From: Micractinium sp. NFX-FRZ
Taxonomy: Eukaryota; Chlorophyta; Trebouxiophyceae; Chlorellales; Chlorellaceae
DNA length: 42,121 nucleotides
Assembly (NCBI GenBank): GCA_029339195.1
Contig: JAPTJF010000515.1
Coordinates: 1-42,121, forward strand
Reading direction: 5' to 3'
The notes under the pieces are model-generated. The model was not told the DNA's origin and did no database searches. It saw only the letters and a list, made by a program, of their open reading frames with translations. Shown here in pieces: positions 1 through 12,834 of this stretch. Position 1 is the stretch's first letter. Every line of letters begins with the position of its first letter. A program made the translations under genes and the position numbers.

Positions 1-3000
1 CTGCGCCAGCAGCCACTCCTCCGTGGGCTGGATGCTGTCCCACATGACTGCAGCAGGGGGGGGAGACAGGGGGGGCAGCATTGAGTATGCCATCGTGGAA
101 CTATGCGATGAAAACAGTTGGAGTGGTGGAGGCACGACGTTATGGACAGGCACAGTCCAGCGAGAAAGAGTTGCCTGCAAAAGGGCAGAGCTGAGCGGGG
201 AGGAGGCAGGCAGGGGATGAGGTGCCAGGGGGGCAGGCAGCAGGTGGGGCAGGGTGTGCAAACACAAGCAAGGGAACTGCAGTTACACAGCAAGGCACGC
301 AGGCTGGCGGTTACCCACACACAAGAGCACCGCTCCCTCCCTCCCCCCTCCCCCCCACCCCCTTCCTCACTCTCACCCGGCAGGTGGAAGGCGGCCGCCA
401 CGTCGGCGTCGTTGGTCTGCACGTACATGAGACCCAGCGCCAGCGCCGCCGCCGGCGAGCTCACCCCCAGGTTGAGCAGCTCACCTTCCAGCACCACCTG
501 GCTGCTGCCCTGCGCCGCCGCCAGTTCCTCGGCCACGCTGCCCACGGCGCGGGGGCCGCCGGAGGAGCGGGGCAGGGGGCCGTGGCGCACCTCGGGCTCA
601 CCCAGGGTGGGGTCGAAGCCTGCATGCAGCACAGGGGGGGAAGGAGGGGAGCGGGGTGAGAGGGGGTGCAGTGGGAGGACAGGAGGGTGGGCAGAGGTGC
701 GGACTGGGCCAGGGCGGGGCCCGGGGCGGGGCCCAGGGGGGGGCGGGGGGTCAAAGCCTGCAGAGGGGGGGAGGTAGGAAGGGGAGGCTGTGTGCAAGGA
801 GAGGGAGGTCAGGGTGTGGCAAACAGGGCGGACCTGCCCTGAGCCTGCTGCCTGCCCGCCCTGCTGCAACGCAAACGCAACATTGCAGTTTGGTCGGCCG
901 CCTTCAGCTGGGCCGGGCCACGACATGAAGCACACCCGCCCTCCCACCCACCGATGACGCCCGGCCCAAAGACGCCATCGCCGGGGCAGGCTGCCTGGCC
1001 GCCCGCCGCCGCCAGCCCCTGGTGCGTGCCCACCGTGCCGCTGGGGGAGCCACCGACCATGAAGTACCTGAGGGGGGAGAGCGGGAAAGCAGTCAGCTGC
1101 AAGCTTGGAAGTGCAGCAGGGAGCAGCAGTCGGCAAAGCGTGCAATGCAGGGGGCGCCACCGGCAGAGCCCCACCCCTGCCCTGCCTTGCCTTGCCAGCC
1201 TGCGGGTACTTCTTCCACTCCAGCCCCTTCTCTCTGCGCCGACACCAGCAACTTTGCACCCCCCACCCCGACACCATGAACACATTCACTGCCCCCCCGT
1301 GCTTCCCCCGCTCCCCCCCCCCCCCCAACCCAGCCCCACCTCAGCTTCTCCTCCAGGTGCAGGTCCGCCAGCCCCACCGCTGCGCGCCCCTTGCCCAGGG
1401 TGATGAGGCCCAGGGCAAAGCCGGCGGCCAGGGCATACCCCTCGCGGTCACGCGTCACACCCTGCAGGGGGAGACATGGGGGGAAGGGCGGGAGAGATGT
1501 GTGTTGGGGGAGCAGCGGGGCGGCAGCAGCTGGTGGATGTGGAGGACAGGTGAGGGTGTGCAGCATGCGGGGGCTGCGCCCTCCCGTGTGCGCGGCTCTG
1601 CCCCTCGCTCCTGCATGCTCCTGCTGTGCCCCACATGCCTTGCTGGCCCGCTTCCTCTGGGGCATGCAGCCCATGCCGCCACCTGCTCGCCGCTGAGCAC
1701 CAGGAGCAAACTCCCCCCGCACCTCACCTACCCACCCCCAGCCACCCACCTTGTGCAGCCCCGCGCCGCCTCCCCCCGCGCCCGCCGCCTCCTGCTCCTC
1801 CTTGGACCCGGCCCCCGGCCGCCGCCCAATCTCCTCCAGCATCACCTCGGCCATCACCCTGCAGCTTGGCACAGCCACACACACACACACACACACACGT
1901 GATGCGCGAGCAGTAACTCCACTGTGAAGATGTGACATGGGTGTCAAAAGGTGGGAGCACGTGCCGACATGCACGTCTCCACTCAACCCTGCACTGCCAA
2001 CCCCACCAGTCCCCCCACCCAGCAGCCCACTCGATGCAGCACCCCCAACCCCCCCACCCACCAGCCCCCCACCCCCCCACCTCCCACCCACCTGTGCGCC
2101 GTCCCCTGGAACAGCAGGCCCACCCCCGCCAGCGCGGCCGCCTGCACCAGCGGCGAGATGTCGAGCTCCGGGTAGGAGGAGGGGTGGCGGGTGGGGAGGT
2201 GCAGGAACAGGGTCTTGCTGAGGGTGCCCTCCTGGCTGCCCCTGCGGGGAGGGGCGCGGCAGGCGGGGAGGGGAGCAGCAGGGAGGGCGGGGTGCTCAGG
2301 TGGGTGGGCCAGCACCAGGAGCGCACACCATGCACAGCCTGCACAGCCTCGCCTGTCACGCAGGCAGGCGTGTGTGCACACTCTGCAGGCTGGCCCCACC
2401 ACAGGGAGGGGCTGCGCTGGCAAGCCGCCGGTGCCGCTGGTACCGCAGGTGCCGGCAGTACACACGTCCTGGTCGCAGCCCCCGCACCTCTTGGAGGCTG
2501 CCATGCCCAGCAGTACCCCTATGATGGTGGCGTCATGCTCCTGGGCCAGGTAGCGGTACAGGTCGGTGGCCGCCAGGCAGCTGAGGAGGGGGAAAGGGGG
2601 ATTGGGCGGGTGGAGGACAGGGAGGGTTCAGGACCGGCGGCAGCCAGGCTGCTGCAGGAGATCAGGAGACAGAATGGCCAGCCAACACCTTGTGGAGAGG
2701 GCATTCAGTCAGGCACCCAGCAGCTTGACGTCTCGAGCACGGCAAGCAGCAGCTTGACTTCTAGAGCGGGAGTGTGCGCACCTGAGGTGCCCGGTCAGGC
2801 CCAGCGCCATCAGCATGCCGGCGTGCGTGTAGCTGGGCTCTGCAGGGGGCAGGAGAGGGGGGCGGTACGATGGGGGAGCGAGGCTGGTTGCAGGCCACAG
2901 GCAGCACCAGGTGGGGTGAACAGACAGGCAAGGCAGGTTGAGCCAGGTTGTCAGAAGCAAGCGAGGAGGCTATGCAGCGGTCAAGCCCTAGAAACCCGGT

Positions 3001-6000
3001 CTGCTGAGGGCACCAGGCAAGGATCCCCCATCAATGCTTCCCCTGCCAGGGCCACCACCACGCCGCCCGGCGGCATGTTGCATACCATTTCAGTACGCCT
3101 GCACCCCCCCGCCTGATATGCATATGAAAGTGTGCAAGCGGTGGCCCGCCCTCACCCGTGGGCTTGTTGTACACCACCCAGGTGCGCGTCAGCTGGTGCG
3201 TGCCGGGCGCCAGGCGCAGCCCCGCGGCCACGCCGTTGTGGAATTCGGGCCAGGCGGTCTGCTCGGCAAATGCGCCGCCGCCTGCGGATTGGAGGAGGGG
3301 CAGTTGCTTGCCGATGCATGTATGTGCGGGAGGGAGGTGGTGGAAGAGGGGGCAGGCAGCGCTGTCTGATGCGAGGGGGAGGCAGGCGGTCGGCGGGCAG
3401 GCGGCAGGCAGCAGGAGCCAGGCTGGGCCCCAGCTGCTGCTGCTTGTTCAGGCATCCATGTATCTCGCCATGATTCCACAATCCCCACCCAAACCCAAGT
3501 CCACCTCCCCAGCTTGCAGCAGCTCACGTGCCAGCAAGCATGCGCACTGTATCCCCACAGCTGCTCACCCAGTGCGGGCGCCGCCCCCGTGAAGTCAAGG
3601 TTGACCACCGCGTTGTTCTGCTCGGGCAGGCGGCCGGCTGCAGTGCAGGGGGCAGGCAGGGACAACGTCCTCCTCAAGCAGACGCCAGCTGCAGGAGAGT
3701 GACAGGCGCTGTTCACCACAAGTAGGCACCCTGGGTGGAGAAAGCAATGAAATGGAATTGGGGTGCAGGGGGAGGGCAGAACGCAGTGTGGGGCAACGGA
3801 AAAGCAGAGGAGGGACCGGCAGACGCGGAGACGGAGCGAGCTAAAAAGAGTGCAGGAAGGGCAGGGCTGCGAGGTGCCAACAGTGGAGAATTCAAGAGGG
3901 GCCTGTGCCCTTCCCCAGGCAGGCCCACGACGCACTGTGAGCCAGAGCACCCGCCTCTCCCGCACCACCACCACCTTCCTCACCCAGGCAGAGCGGCGGG
4001 ATGTGCAGCGGCTCAGTGGGCAGCGGGCGCAGCGTGCCCAGCGTCAGCGCTCCTCGCCCTGCACACACAGCGCAGCCGGTGGCGGCCAGCGGCGTGGGTG
4101 CGTTGGCACTTCAGGCCTGGCGGCCGGCAGGGCAGCAAGCACCTCTACGCAGGCAGCGGGGCCCGGGACGCTCATGTGGCTTCCGCACACGCCCGAAGGA
4201 GGGGAGCAGGGCTGCTGGCCGCCTCTTGGGCCCAGCAGCAGGCAAGGCCAGGCAGGCGTTGTGTCCCCCTCACCCAGGGGCAGCGCGCATGAGCGTATGG
4301 CCAGCACCGTCAGCTTCAGCTGCTGCGCCGCCGTGCCCTCTGCAGCACACAACAGCAGCAGTGGGTAGTTGACGGGTGGCCAAGGCAGGCGTACAAGCCA
4401 GCTGCCACGCATGAGGGTGACGGGCACCCTCACTGGCAGGGCTGACCCAAGGCAGGGCAGGGCGGGGCAGGGAAAGTATCCGCCAAGTCAGCACACACTG
4501 CCAGCTAAGCCAGCTCCTGCAAGCAGGGTTGCCAGGCCCACCCCGCCACCCACCAGCTGCAACCAGACCACCCCACTCCGCCCTACCCCACCGCCGCCCC
4601 ACCCACCGGCGTCGCTGGGCTCCGGCACGTTGGCCATGCGCAGGGTGACGGGTGCGCTGCTGCGCAGCAGGCGCCGCACCTCCAGCAGGCGCAGGTCGCG
4701 GCCAAAGCGCAGGCTGGCGGCCTGCAGGCAGGTCAGGTGGGCAGGGGACTTGGGTGGAGGTGTGAAAGTTGGACTGGACTAGCCAGGTCACAACCAGAAC
4801 AAAGGCTGGGGGCCTGTGGAATAGAATGTACGGGCAGGTGAGTCGCACATGGGCAGGGCAGGGCGGGCAGGAAGGCAGGGCAAAAGGGAGCAGGTCAGGC
4901 GCAGGCCGTAGGCAGGCGGGCACCCAGGTGAAGGAGGAACATGGTGGGCAGGCAGCAGGGGCAGTCGACGGCCAAAGAGGAGTGCAGCAGCAGCAGCACC
5001 ACGCCCCCCCCATGCTACCACCATCTTCAAACAGCCACACACCCACCACCACTCGGCCACGCCATACCCCAATCAACCGCATGCCACCATCACCGCCGCC
5101 CCCACCTGCTGCGCCAAATTCTCCATCCCGTCCCCAACATCGGGGTCCCCTGCAGTGGTGACTGCGCCGCTGGCTGCAGCCACAACTGTTGCGGTGGTTC
5201 CCTCGCTGCCTGCCGGCTTTGCCGCCTCGCCGCCGCCGGCACCGCCCACCGCTGCCGCTGGCAGCTGCAGCCGCTGTGCGTACGGCACCGTCTGCAGCTC
5301 CGGCGCTGCCAGCACCCGGCTGGTGTCACCCTCGGGTGCCGACAGCAGGCGGTTGGCACCGCTCTGCTGCTGCTGCGGGTGGCGGGTGGCGGAGGCTACT
5401 GGCGGAGTGGCGCCCATGCCGAGCGCGCTGAGGCGGTGCATGCCTGCAGGCGTGCCGCCCGTGGGCGTGTGCATCGACGCCCCCATGCCCCCTCCCACTC
5501 CTGCCCCCAGTGCTTGGCGGGGCGCCTTCTTGGGCGAGGTTGTTTTGGCCATCTTGCCCAGCGGGGTGCTGACGATGCTGCTCACGGCCGCCTCGGCGGG
5601 GCGCTCCTCCTGCTCGGCGGCTGCCATGCTGGCGGCAATGTCGTTGCGGCCTGCAAGGGCAGTGGTGGAAAGGCGGTATGGGGTGGGGTTGGATGAGCGC
5701 AAGAACCGAGGGTGTGCAGCCATGCAGGCAGGCATGCCATTGCGGGCCGGCATGCGGAAGGAACGTGGATGGACACGGGCAGGTGTTGGGTAAATGATGG
5801 AAGGAGGGGAGGGTGCACAGTGCTGTGGCAGATCAGACGCACAACCCCACCCTTGGCCCCCACCACCAAGGCTCTTCAGAACACCAGCGCACCAATGAGC
5901 ACGTATGCTTCCTGGGGCCAGTCGGTGGGCGGGTTGCTGCGGCAGTGCTGGATGGCCTGCGGGGGAGGCGGTGGGACGCAGCAGCGGCGGCGCATTGGCA

Positions 6001-9000
6001 GGCATTTGCCCAGCAGACAAACAGGGAGTAAGCAGGTGACGCGCGGCAGGAGGAGGCAGGCAGAGGGGCAGCGTGCTGTCATGTGGCGCCTCGGGAGCAG
6101 GCCTGCGAGACAGCAGGCAGCAGCAGCCGGCATGTTTGTCCTTTGTTGTTGCCCCACACCCCCGTGGGTGCCCAACCACCCGCCGGCACCCCAGCGCACC
6201 CATCTGAGCGGCAGCACACATCCCAGGCTCAGTTCATGTTGTAATCACACCCCCGGCGCACCTGTCGTAGCGGCAGCGCCACCCCCCAGGGCAGCACGTC
6301 CAGGTCTGCCAGCGCCCAGTGTCGGCGCACCAGCAGGCGCACGATGCGGTGTGAGGTGGCCTCCAGCAGGTCGGCGGCCTGGCGGGTGGATGGGGGGATT
6401 CATGCGAGAGTGGGTGGGCAGTTGGGACGGGGCAGACGGGAGGGGGGAAGGGTGAGTGTGAGCGTGGAGCTGGCGCAGGCGAGAGGGCCAGCGACTGTGA
6501 CGCGTGAATCATGCACGCACCCCGGCCGGCCTCTGCACACAACCCACAGCACGCCCCCACCTGTGCAGGCTCCGGCTGGGCGGAAGGGCCGCAGCTGAGG
6601 GAGGCGGCTGTCTCCGCCAGCAGTGCATACGCCGCCAGCAGGTCGGCGCTGCGGCGCACGCAGGGGGCGCGCTGCTGCGCCAGCAGGGGCGCCGCGCCGC
6701 CGCCGTCGCGCTGCCCCGCCAGCAGCTGCTGCAGCGCGCGGAACATGTCGGCAGGGGGCGCCACGCTGGCAGCGGTACCGCCGCCTGTGCCACTGCCTGT
6801 GCTGCCTGTGCTGGGTACTGCCGCGGGGTGCGAGGGCAGGCCCAGATCCCGGCAGTAGTGGTCGGCATACGGGGTGGCAGCAGGGCCCAGCACGCCCGCC
6901 AGGCGCAGCAGGGCGGAGCCCAGCGTGGGCAGCAGGCGCCAGCGCAGCACGCTCATCTTGCAGTCCTCGTAGACTGGGTGGGGGTAGAGGGAGGGGAAGA
7001 AGGCAGAGAGAACAATTCAAGGATGTGGGTTGTTTATCACAGCAGCACAGAGCAGGCAGGACGTGGAGACAGGAAGGGAAGGAGGCGCACATGTGCGGTG
7101 CAAGCAACGTGCCATGTAATGGCATGCCGGCCAAGCAACGCTGCAGCAGCAAAGGCAGCGTAATGCTTGGACCAGGACAGCATGCGCAGGTGGCAAGCAA
7201 CGAATGGTAATCAGCACAAACCAGCACGCCCCCCCCCCCCCATGCCCCCACACACTCACCAGAGTGCAGCGCCTGCAGCGCCCGCCACGCCTCGTCACGC
7301 CCGCTGGCGGCTGCAGCTGCCTGTTGCTGCTGCTGAGCCTCCTGGGCAGGCAGCCGCGCCGGGGCAGCCCAGGCAAAGCGCGCGCCGTGCCGGCGGTGGT
7401 GGTCTGAGCGCAGCAGCTGCTGCCAGGCGGCCTGTCCTGCCGGCGCCGCCGCCTCCACGCTGGCGCTGTGCTGGCGCTGGGGGGTCGCAGTAGCGGTGGT
7501 GGTGGTGGTGCCGGAGCTGGCGCCTGCAGCACGGGTAACAGGCATCCACAAGCAGTAGGGCGTAAGCCGGGTGCCTCTGAGGAGTCGGCCTGCCCCGGCA
7601 GCCTTGCAGCAGTGCAAAGGAAGTGTGTGTGCTGCTGCTGTCGAGGCAGCCTGTGCTGTTGAGGCAGCACAAGCTCAGCAGGGAGGGAGAGCAGCGGCCA
7701 CAAAGCAGTGACAGAGCGAGGCTGGCCCAGCAAAGGGGGTAGAGCGGCAACAGCGGCAGCACAACCCGGAAGAAGACAGCAAAGAGGGTGGGTGGCACCT
7801 GAGGGGCGCGGCAGGCGGGGTGGTGGGGCCGCGTCGTCACGCTGCGTGCTGAGCCACGTCGGGTCTGCTGCCCATGCCAGCACCACCTCAGCCAGCGCCC
7901 GCCACTGTGCGTCGGCATCGCCGCTTGAGCTGCCTGCAGTGCAGCCACGACAAGTCAACACTGCTTGTTAGGAGCTCATGCCGTGGATGGAAGTTGGCTG
8001 GCACGCCCCTGCAAGCATGTGCATACATGCGTTCGCCAGCGCCGGCGCCCCATGCCCCCGCTCAGCACCGCTCCTCCACCCCTCCCTTGCCCCTCCCTTG
8101 CCGCCGCTCAGCTCACCCTCTGTGGCCAGCCAGCGGGCATACAGCGCCCACCACGTCTCCCCCGGCAGCACCTCCTGCAGCGCCTGAAGCCCCGCCTTGG
8201 CCAGGGGGCCGGTGGGGGCACAGGGCAGCGCCACCCGCAGGCTGCCGCCGCCCGCCAGGCTCAGCGTGACGCGGTTGCCCACGGCGTTCTGTGGGTGGGT
8301 GGGTGTGAGGCAGCGGCGGATGAGTGGGTGGATCGGCATGGGGGAGCAGGTTTGGATGGCGGGGTGGACACACGGCAGGGAGGAGGGCTGCTGCCGGGCA
8401 GGGTGGCCACTGGGGGGTGGCTTCTGGGGGGTGCAAATGAAGCCAAGGGCAGGCTTGTTTGCCTGTGCCACCTACCCACTTGACCACCCTCCCCTGTGCT
8501 TGCCTGCAGGTCCACAACAGTTCTGGGCGCCTCCAGCGCCTCCCCCAGCGAGCGCACATCCGGCATCAGGTCGGGCTGCGCCGGCGGCGGTGCCTGCTGC
8601 CATGCGGACGCAGCAGCGCTGCGGCCGCCACTGCCGCTGATCCTTTTGTGGGGTGCAGGAGACACCATCATCATCTCCCCATCCCCCTCATCCTCCTCTG
8701 AGCCGGCACCCCCCAGCCCGTGCTGGGAGCGCACCTCGGCTGCAGAGCAGAGCGGGAGCATGCCGGCGGGGGCAGGGCAGGGCAGGTGAGGCGGGAGGTT
8801 GGGGAGGCAGTGGAAGGCATTGCCAGCTCTGTACTGGAAGCGAATGGGAGCATGAGGTTGGGCAGGCATGATTGGGCTGCTGCCTGCCCATGCCTCTCAC
8901 ACTCCCTGCCCCAGAAACGCTTCCCACGGGTGCCCCACACACTGCCCCCTCGCACCTGCCGACGCCGGCCGCTTGCTGCCTGACAGCTGCGAGTTGTTGG

Positions 9001-12000
9001 GCTCGAGAGGGGGGTGCCCTGCATCGCCACCAACACCAGCACCAGCGCTGCCGCTGTCGCCAGCCAGCCGCACCAGCTGCAAATAAGCTGCGCTGGCGCC
9101 GGTGTCTGCAGGCAGGCCCACAGTACAAAGGCGGCGCCTGCCGGCATACAGCCCCAGCCGCCCGTCAGGCTGCAGCACCAGCAGGTCCCGAGCGGGAGGG
9201 GCACCTGCGCTGGGGGCCTGCTGACCCCCGCCCTCCTGCCGCTCGCTGTGCAGCGTGGCGGACACTGCCGCCACCGCCGCTGCCGGCAGCGTAAAGGCCA
9301 CTTCGACGCGCCGCCCCGCTGCCAGGGGCGCGGCGGCGGCGGCCGGCGGCGGTGGCAGGCGCAGCGCAATGAGCTGGCGCAGGGATTTGCTCAGCAGGCA
9401 TAGCAGGAGGTCTCCGCTGCTTTCGGTGGCCAGGTGGCCCTCCAGAGGCGAGTCACCCACGCCTGCACAAGGGTGGGGGGCAAGCGAGGTGAGAGTGGTT
9501 GAGGCGAGGGGGAGCAAGCACAGGGACCGGTCAGCAGGCAGTGCAGTTGGCATGTGGCCAGCACCACAATCCCGCACGTGAACGCCACAGACCCACCTCA
9601 CCTGCATCCACCTGCTGTTCCCACAGCAGGGAGAAGGAGATGGGGCGCTCCTGGGAGGGCAGCAGCAGGCGGCCGGCGGCGGCACCGCCGCCGCCCGTGG
9701 CTGCCGCCGCGGCGGGTGTCACGCCGCTGCGTGGGGCTGGGTTGAAGGCCATGGGCGACAGGCAGCCGTTGGGGAGGCGCAGACTGGCCCTGCACGGCAG
9801 CAAAGGAGGGACCGAGGAGGAGGAACGAGCAGGCAGGGACGCGGTGACGTGGACGGCGGCTGACATGGCGTGTCGGCAGGACAAAAAGGGCAGCTTGCAG
9901 AGCCTCCCGCGCCCCTGCAGCCCTCCCCAGCCTCCCGCCAGCTCCTCGCCATGGCCACCAAGATGACCAGCGACCTCGAGAGTCAGTTCAAGAAGGCGGT
10001 GTGGCTGATCAGGAACGGGCCGCCCAAGGAGGGCACCAGCAACGACGAGAAGCTCAAGTTCTACGGGTTTTTTAAGCAGGCCACGGAGGGCGACTGCACG
10101 GGAGCGCAGCCATGGGCCGTGCAGGTGCGGTTTGCTCGAAAGCGGAACCCTATTTAGGGGCCTGGAGGTCAGGACGAGGCACTCGCCGCCTCGTTAGCCC
10201 GATACGATGCGCGCTGAGGACGGAAGGTAGCCGTTGAGGGCAGGCGCCGAACCCCGCCGCCGCCAGTCGGGCAGGCGGCCGACAAAGCCTAGCATAAATA
10301 TTCGCCCACCCACATGCCCTGCCGCCTGTCCCCGCAGTTCGAGGCCCGCGCCAAGTGGGACGCATGGAACGCCCTCAAGGGCATGAGCAAGGAGGAGGCC
10401 ATGCAGGTGGGTGCTGTTGGACCTAGTGTATATCATCGGTTGGGGTGCGTGCCAGCAGTTGTGAGCAGCGCCCACTCGGTTGCCTTTCGGCGTGGAGGGT
10501 GCGCCCCACATGCAGGCCCACTGCGCTCACACCTCCTTTTCTCGCCCCCCCCCCCCCCCCCCCCCCCCGCGCAGAAGTACATTGACCTGGTGGCTGAGGG
10601 GGACGCCAGCTGGGAGGGGCACGAGGCGCTGGAGGGGTATCAGGAGGCGTGAGCCTGCCAATGCGGGGGGGAGGCCACTTAGTGCCTTGGCGCCTCCCAA
10701 CCCACGTGCTTTGGCGGTGCATGCACTGGGGCCTTTGCCCTGGCGGTGCCAACGACTGGCAATTGGAACCATTGCGGGCGTGGGCCTGCCTAGGTGCCGT
10801 TGGACTGGCAGCTCCGCGCACGATCTCCCAAATCCCACTGTGTCACTTCTTTTCTGCTGAATCCTACATCAGCACCCTGCCCTTCCTAAATTGTTTATCC
10901 CTGTTTTCGCTGCTCAGCCCTGGCCGTCAGCCCCAGCACTTGTCACCCCTGTTGATCCCCACCCTCCAACGCAACACTTGCAAACAGTCACTGGCAAGTA
11001 CAGCAGCAGCAGCAACACCCTCCCCAACAACAGGCAGCACCTTTGCAGCAGCAAGCAACGAGCAACAGCAGCAGGCAGGCATGCAGGCCGGCAGACAGGC
11101 GGGGCTCACTTTTTGTAGGTGCCTGCGCCGCCTCCGGGGCCGCCGCCGCCGCCCATGCGTCCCGGCGGCGTGGCCAGGTTCAGGCCGCCCATGCCGGGTG
11201 TGAGGCCGGTGCCGGGCTGCAGCGTCGGGCCGGCAGTGCTGGGGGGCACGAGCGTCCCTGGGGTGCGGGGGCCGCCGGCGGGCCAGCGCAGGGGCGTGAC
11301 CGCCACAAAGCCCTGCGCCTCTTGTGTGCTGATGCTCCACACAGCCAGGCGCTGGTGGCGCTGCATCACAGAGCGGGCAGCAGCAGGGGGTGGAGGCAGG
11401 GAGGTTAGTTGGAGGTGGGCACTGCCGGGATAGAGGGGAGGGGGGAACAGTTGTGGGCATGAGATGCAGGAGATTGGGCTGGGTGGATCGCTTCATCAAG
11501 CTGTCGGCCAAAAACCATGCCCGCGTTGTATTCACGGCGCATGCCAGAGGGGGGTCCTGCACCCGCTCCGCTGCAACCCACCCCGCCCACCCCTTGAGCC
11601 CAACTGCGCACCCACCCCCAGTGTAGTGTGTGGCTCGGTAAGCCACCTGCCCACCCATCCACCCCAATGCTCTCACACCCCAACTTATGCCCCCCTGCCA
11701 GCTCATCTCCGCACAGCCGGCTTCATGCCGCCCGCCCCTCCCCCGCCCCCGCCCACCCACCGTGTTGTGCGTGACCAGGTAGGGCACCTCCACCCCTGAC
11801 CACGCCACGTGCTCCTCCGGGTCCCACCCGCCGCCTGCTGCCGCGCCGCCGCCCGCCCCGCCTCCTCCCCCTCCTCCTCCCACCATCTCCACCTCCTGGA
11901 TGTTCTCCAGCGGGTGTACCAGTATGCAGGGGCCCTGGGAGGGGGCGCCCTGCAGGCAGGCGGGATGGGCAGGTGGACTGAATCGATTGCTGGTGGTCCC

Positions 12001-12834
12001 TGGGCGCACGGGCAGGCAGGCGGACGCGGGTCGGGCAAAGGGGCAGAGCTAGGAACAGGCAGGCAAGTGGCGAGGGCCGTGATGTTCCTGCATGCACCTG
12101 CACCCCTGTCTGTCAACAATCCTGACCCATGCCCCATGCCCCCGCATCCCCCACTCCCACACGTCTCAAGCGTCAGCAGCACACGGCACCCCACCCCTGC
12201 CTCCTCCACCCCACGCACCGTCAGCAGCACACCCTGCGGCAGCGGCCACAGCCCCGTGAAGCTGCCCGGCAGCGGCACGACGTGCGAGTCGCCGTCTTGG
12301 GTGAAGACACTGAGGGCGCCAGAGTGCAGAAGGCAGAGGATGGCGTCGGGCCCCGTGTTCTGGAAGTGGCACCACGCCGCCCGCAGCACCGGGGCCACAG
12401 CGGTGAACTGCTTGCACAGCACGCCGCCAGCCGTCCACGCCACGCTGCTTGCAAGGTCAAGAGGCCGGGGGGCGGTGGCAGTTGGGGGAGGCAGAGGTGG
12501 TGTGAGAATGTGCGGCAAGGCATGCGTGCGTTTCGGCAGGGCAGGCAGGCTGGGCAGGCGCAGGGCTGCCTGCTGGAAGGCAACGCCTCTTGTCTAAATG
12601 CTGCTGGCCATTTTGCTCACCCTTGCTTGCGACACGTAATGCCACCCCTGCCGCCGCGCCTCACCTGCTGCCCTGTATGTGCAGCTCCTCATCCAAGGCA
12701 CCCCTGCCACGCGTGGCGGCGGCGCCGCTGAACAGCTGGGTGTGGCCGGGGCCCTCCCCGGCGCCCTGCTTGCCCTCCAGCACCTGCCGCCCCACCCCTT
12801 GGACGGCAACGACTGGCACCGCTCTGGTGGTCAT
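1..12834 (-). CDS. APC1: Anaphase-promoting complex subunit 1 (APC1), 5' part, runs off left edge
   Basis: APC1 is the largest scaffold of the APC/C ubiquitin ligase, which drives mitotic exit in the nucleus. Exons, 5' to 3': 12834-12665, 12447-12219, 11949-11761, 11360-11110, 9789-9602, 9462-8956, 8739-8504, 8288-8117, 7933-7799, 7523-7260, 6973-6561, 6378-6262, 5956-5893, 5650-5106, 4721-4607, 4339-4274, 4058-3984, 3637-3569, 3281-3156, 2839-2782, 2580-2488, 2241-2092, 1858-1750, 1461-1340, 1067-952, 619-377, 47-1. All join in phase, giving about 1,623 residues. Family signatures: the N-terminal WD40-like part ([10 protein letters not shown] near residue 125); [15 protein letters not shown] near 950; [17 protein letters not shown] near 1170; [12 protein letters not shown] near 1220; [14 protein letters not shown] near 1280. 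Proteasome/cyclosome repeats follow ([54 protein letters not shown]). Intron 7 uses a GC donor (CAG|GCAAGC). Intron 4 contains a complete gene on the other strand. The start is the first ATG; its spacing to the first conserved block fits plant APC1. Confidence 0.95.
1876..1898. repeat. (CA)n microsatellite beside an APC1 3' splice site
   Basis: This is an uninterrupted dinucleotide run inside APC1 intron 22 (2091-1859). On the transcribed minus strand it reads (TG)n and ends about 17 nt upstream of the acceptor of exon 23, where a polypyrimidine tract would normally lie. Confidence 0.9.
9951..10652 (+). CDS. ACBP: Acyl-CoA-binding protein (ACBP), nested in an APC1 intron
   Basis: A small cytosolic-type ACBP that binds long-chain acyl-CoA esters and carries them between lipid enzymes. 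Exons are 9951-10124, 10338-10406 and 10575-10652; both introns are phase 0, giving 106 residues, normal for one-domain ACBPs. Visible signatures are [13 protein letters not shown] (about residues 38-50) and [17 protein letters not shown] (about 64-80), which carry the conserved Tyr and Lys residues that contact the CoA headgroup, then KYIDLVAE. No transit peptide or ankyrin extension is seen. The ATG follows a C-rich leader and is the only one upstream of the domain. The whole gene lies within APC1 intron 4 (11109-9790) and is transcribed against it. The second intron ends in a run of 24 C residues just before its acceptor. Confidence 0.95.
10545..10568 (+). repeat. Homopolymer run of 24 C in ACBP intron 2
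   Basis: An unbroken C tract forms nearly the whole polypyrimidine region ahead of the acceptor of ACBP exon 3. Shorter C runs sit at about 1311-1326, 7229-7241 and 28205-28218. The run length is unreliable in any assembly. Confidence 0.9.

Noticed and set aside
1093..2091. 332-codon minus-strand frame as a single exon
   Set aside because: It contains APC1 exons 23 and 24 but also reads through introns. The conserved APC1 order is restored only after splicing.
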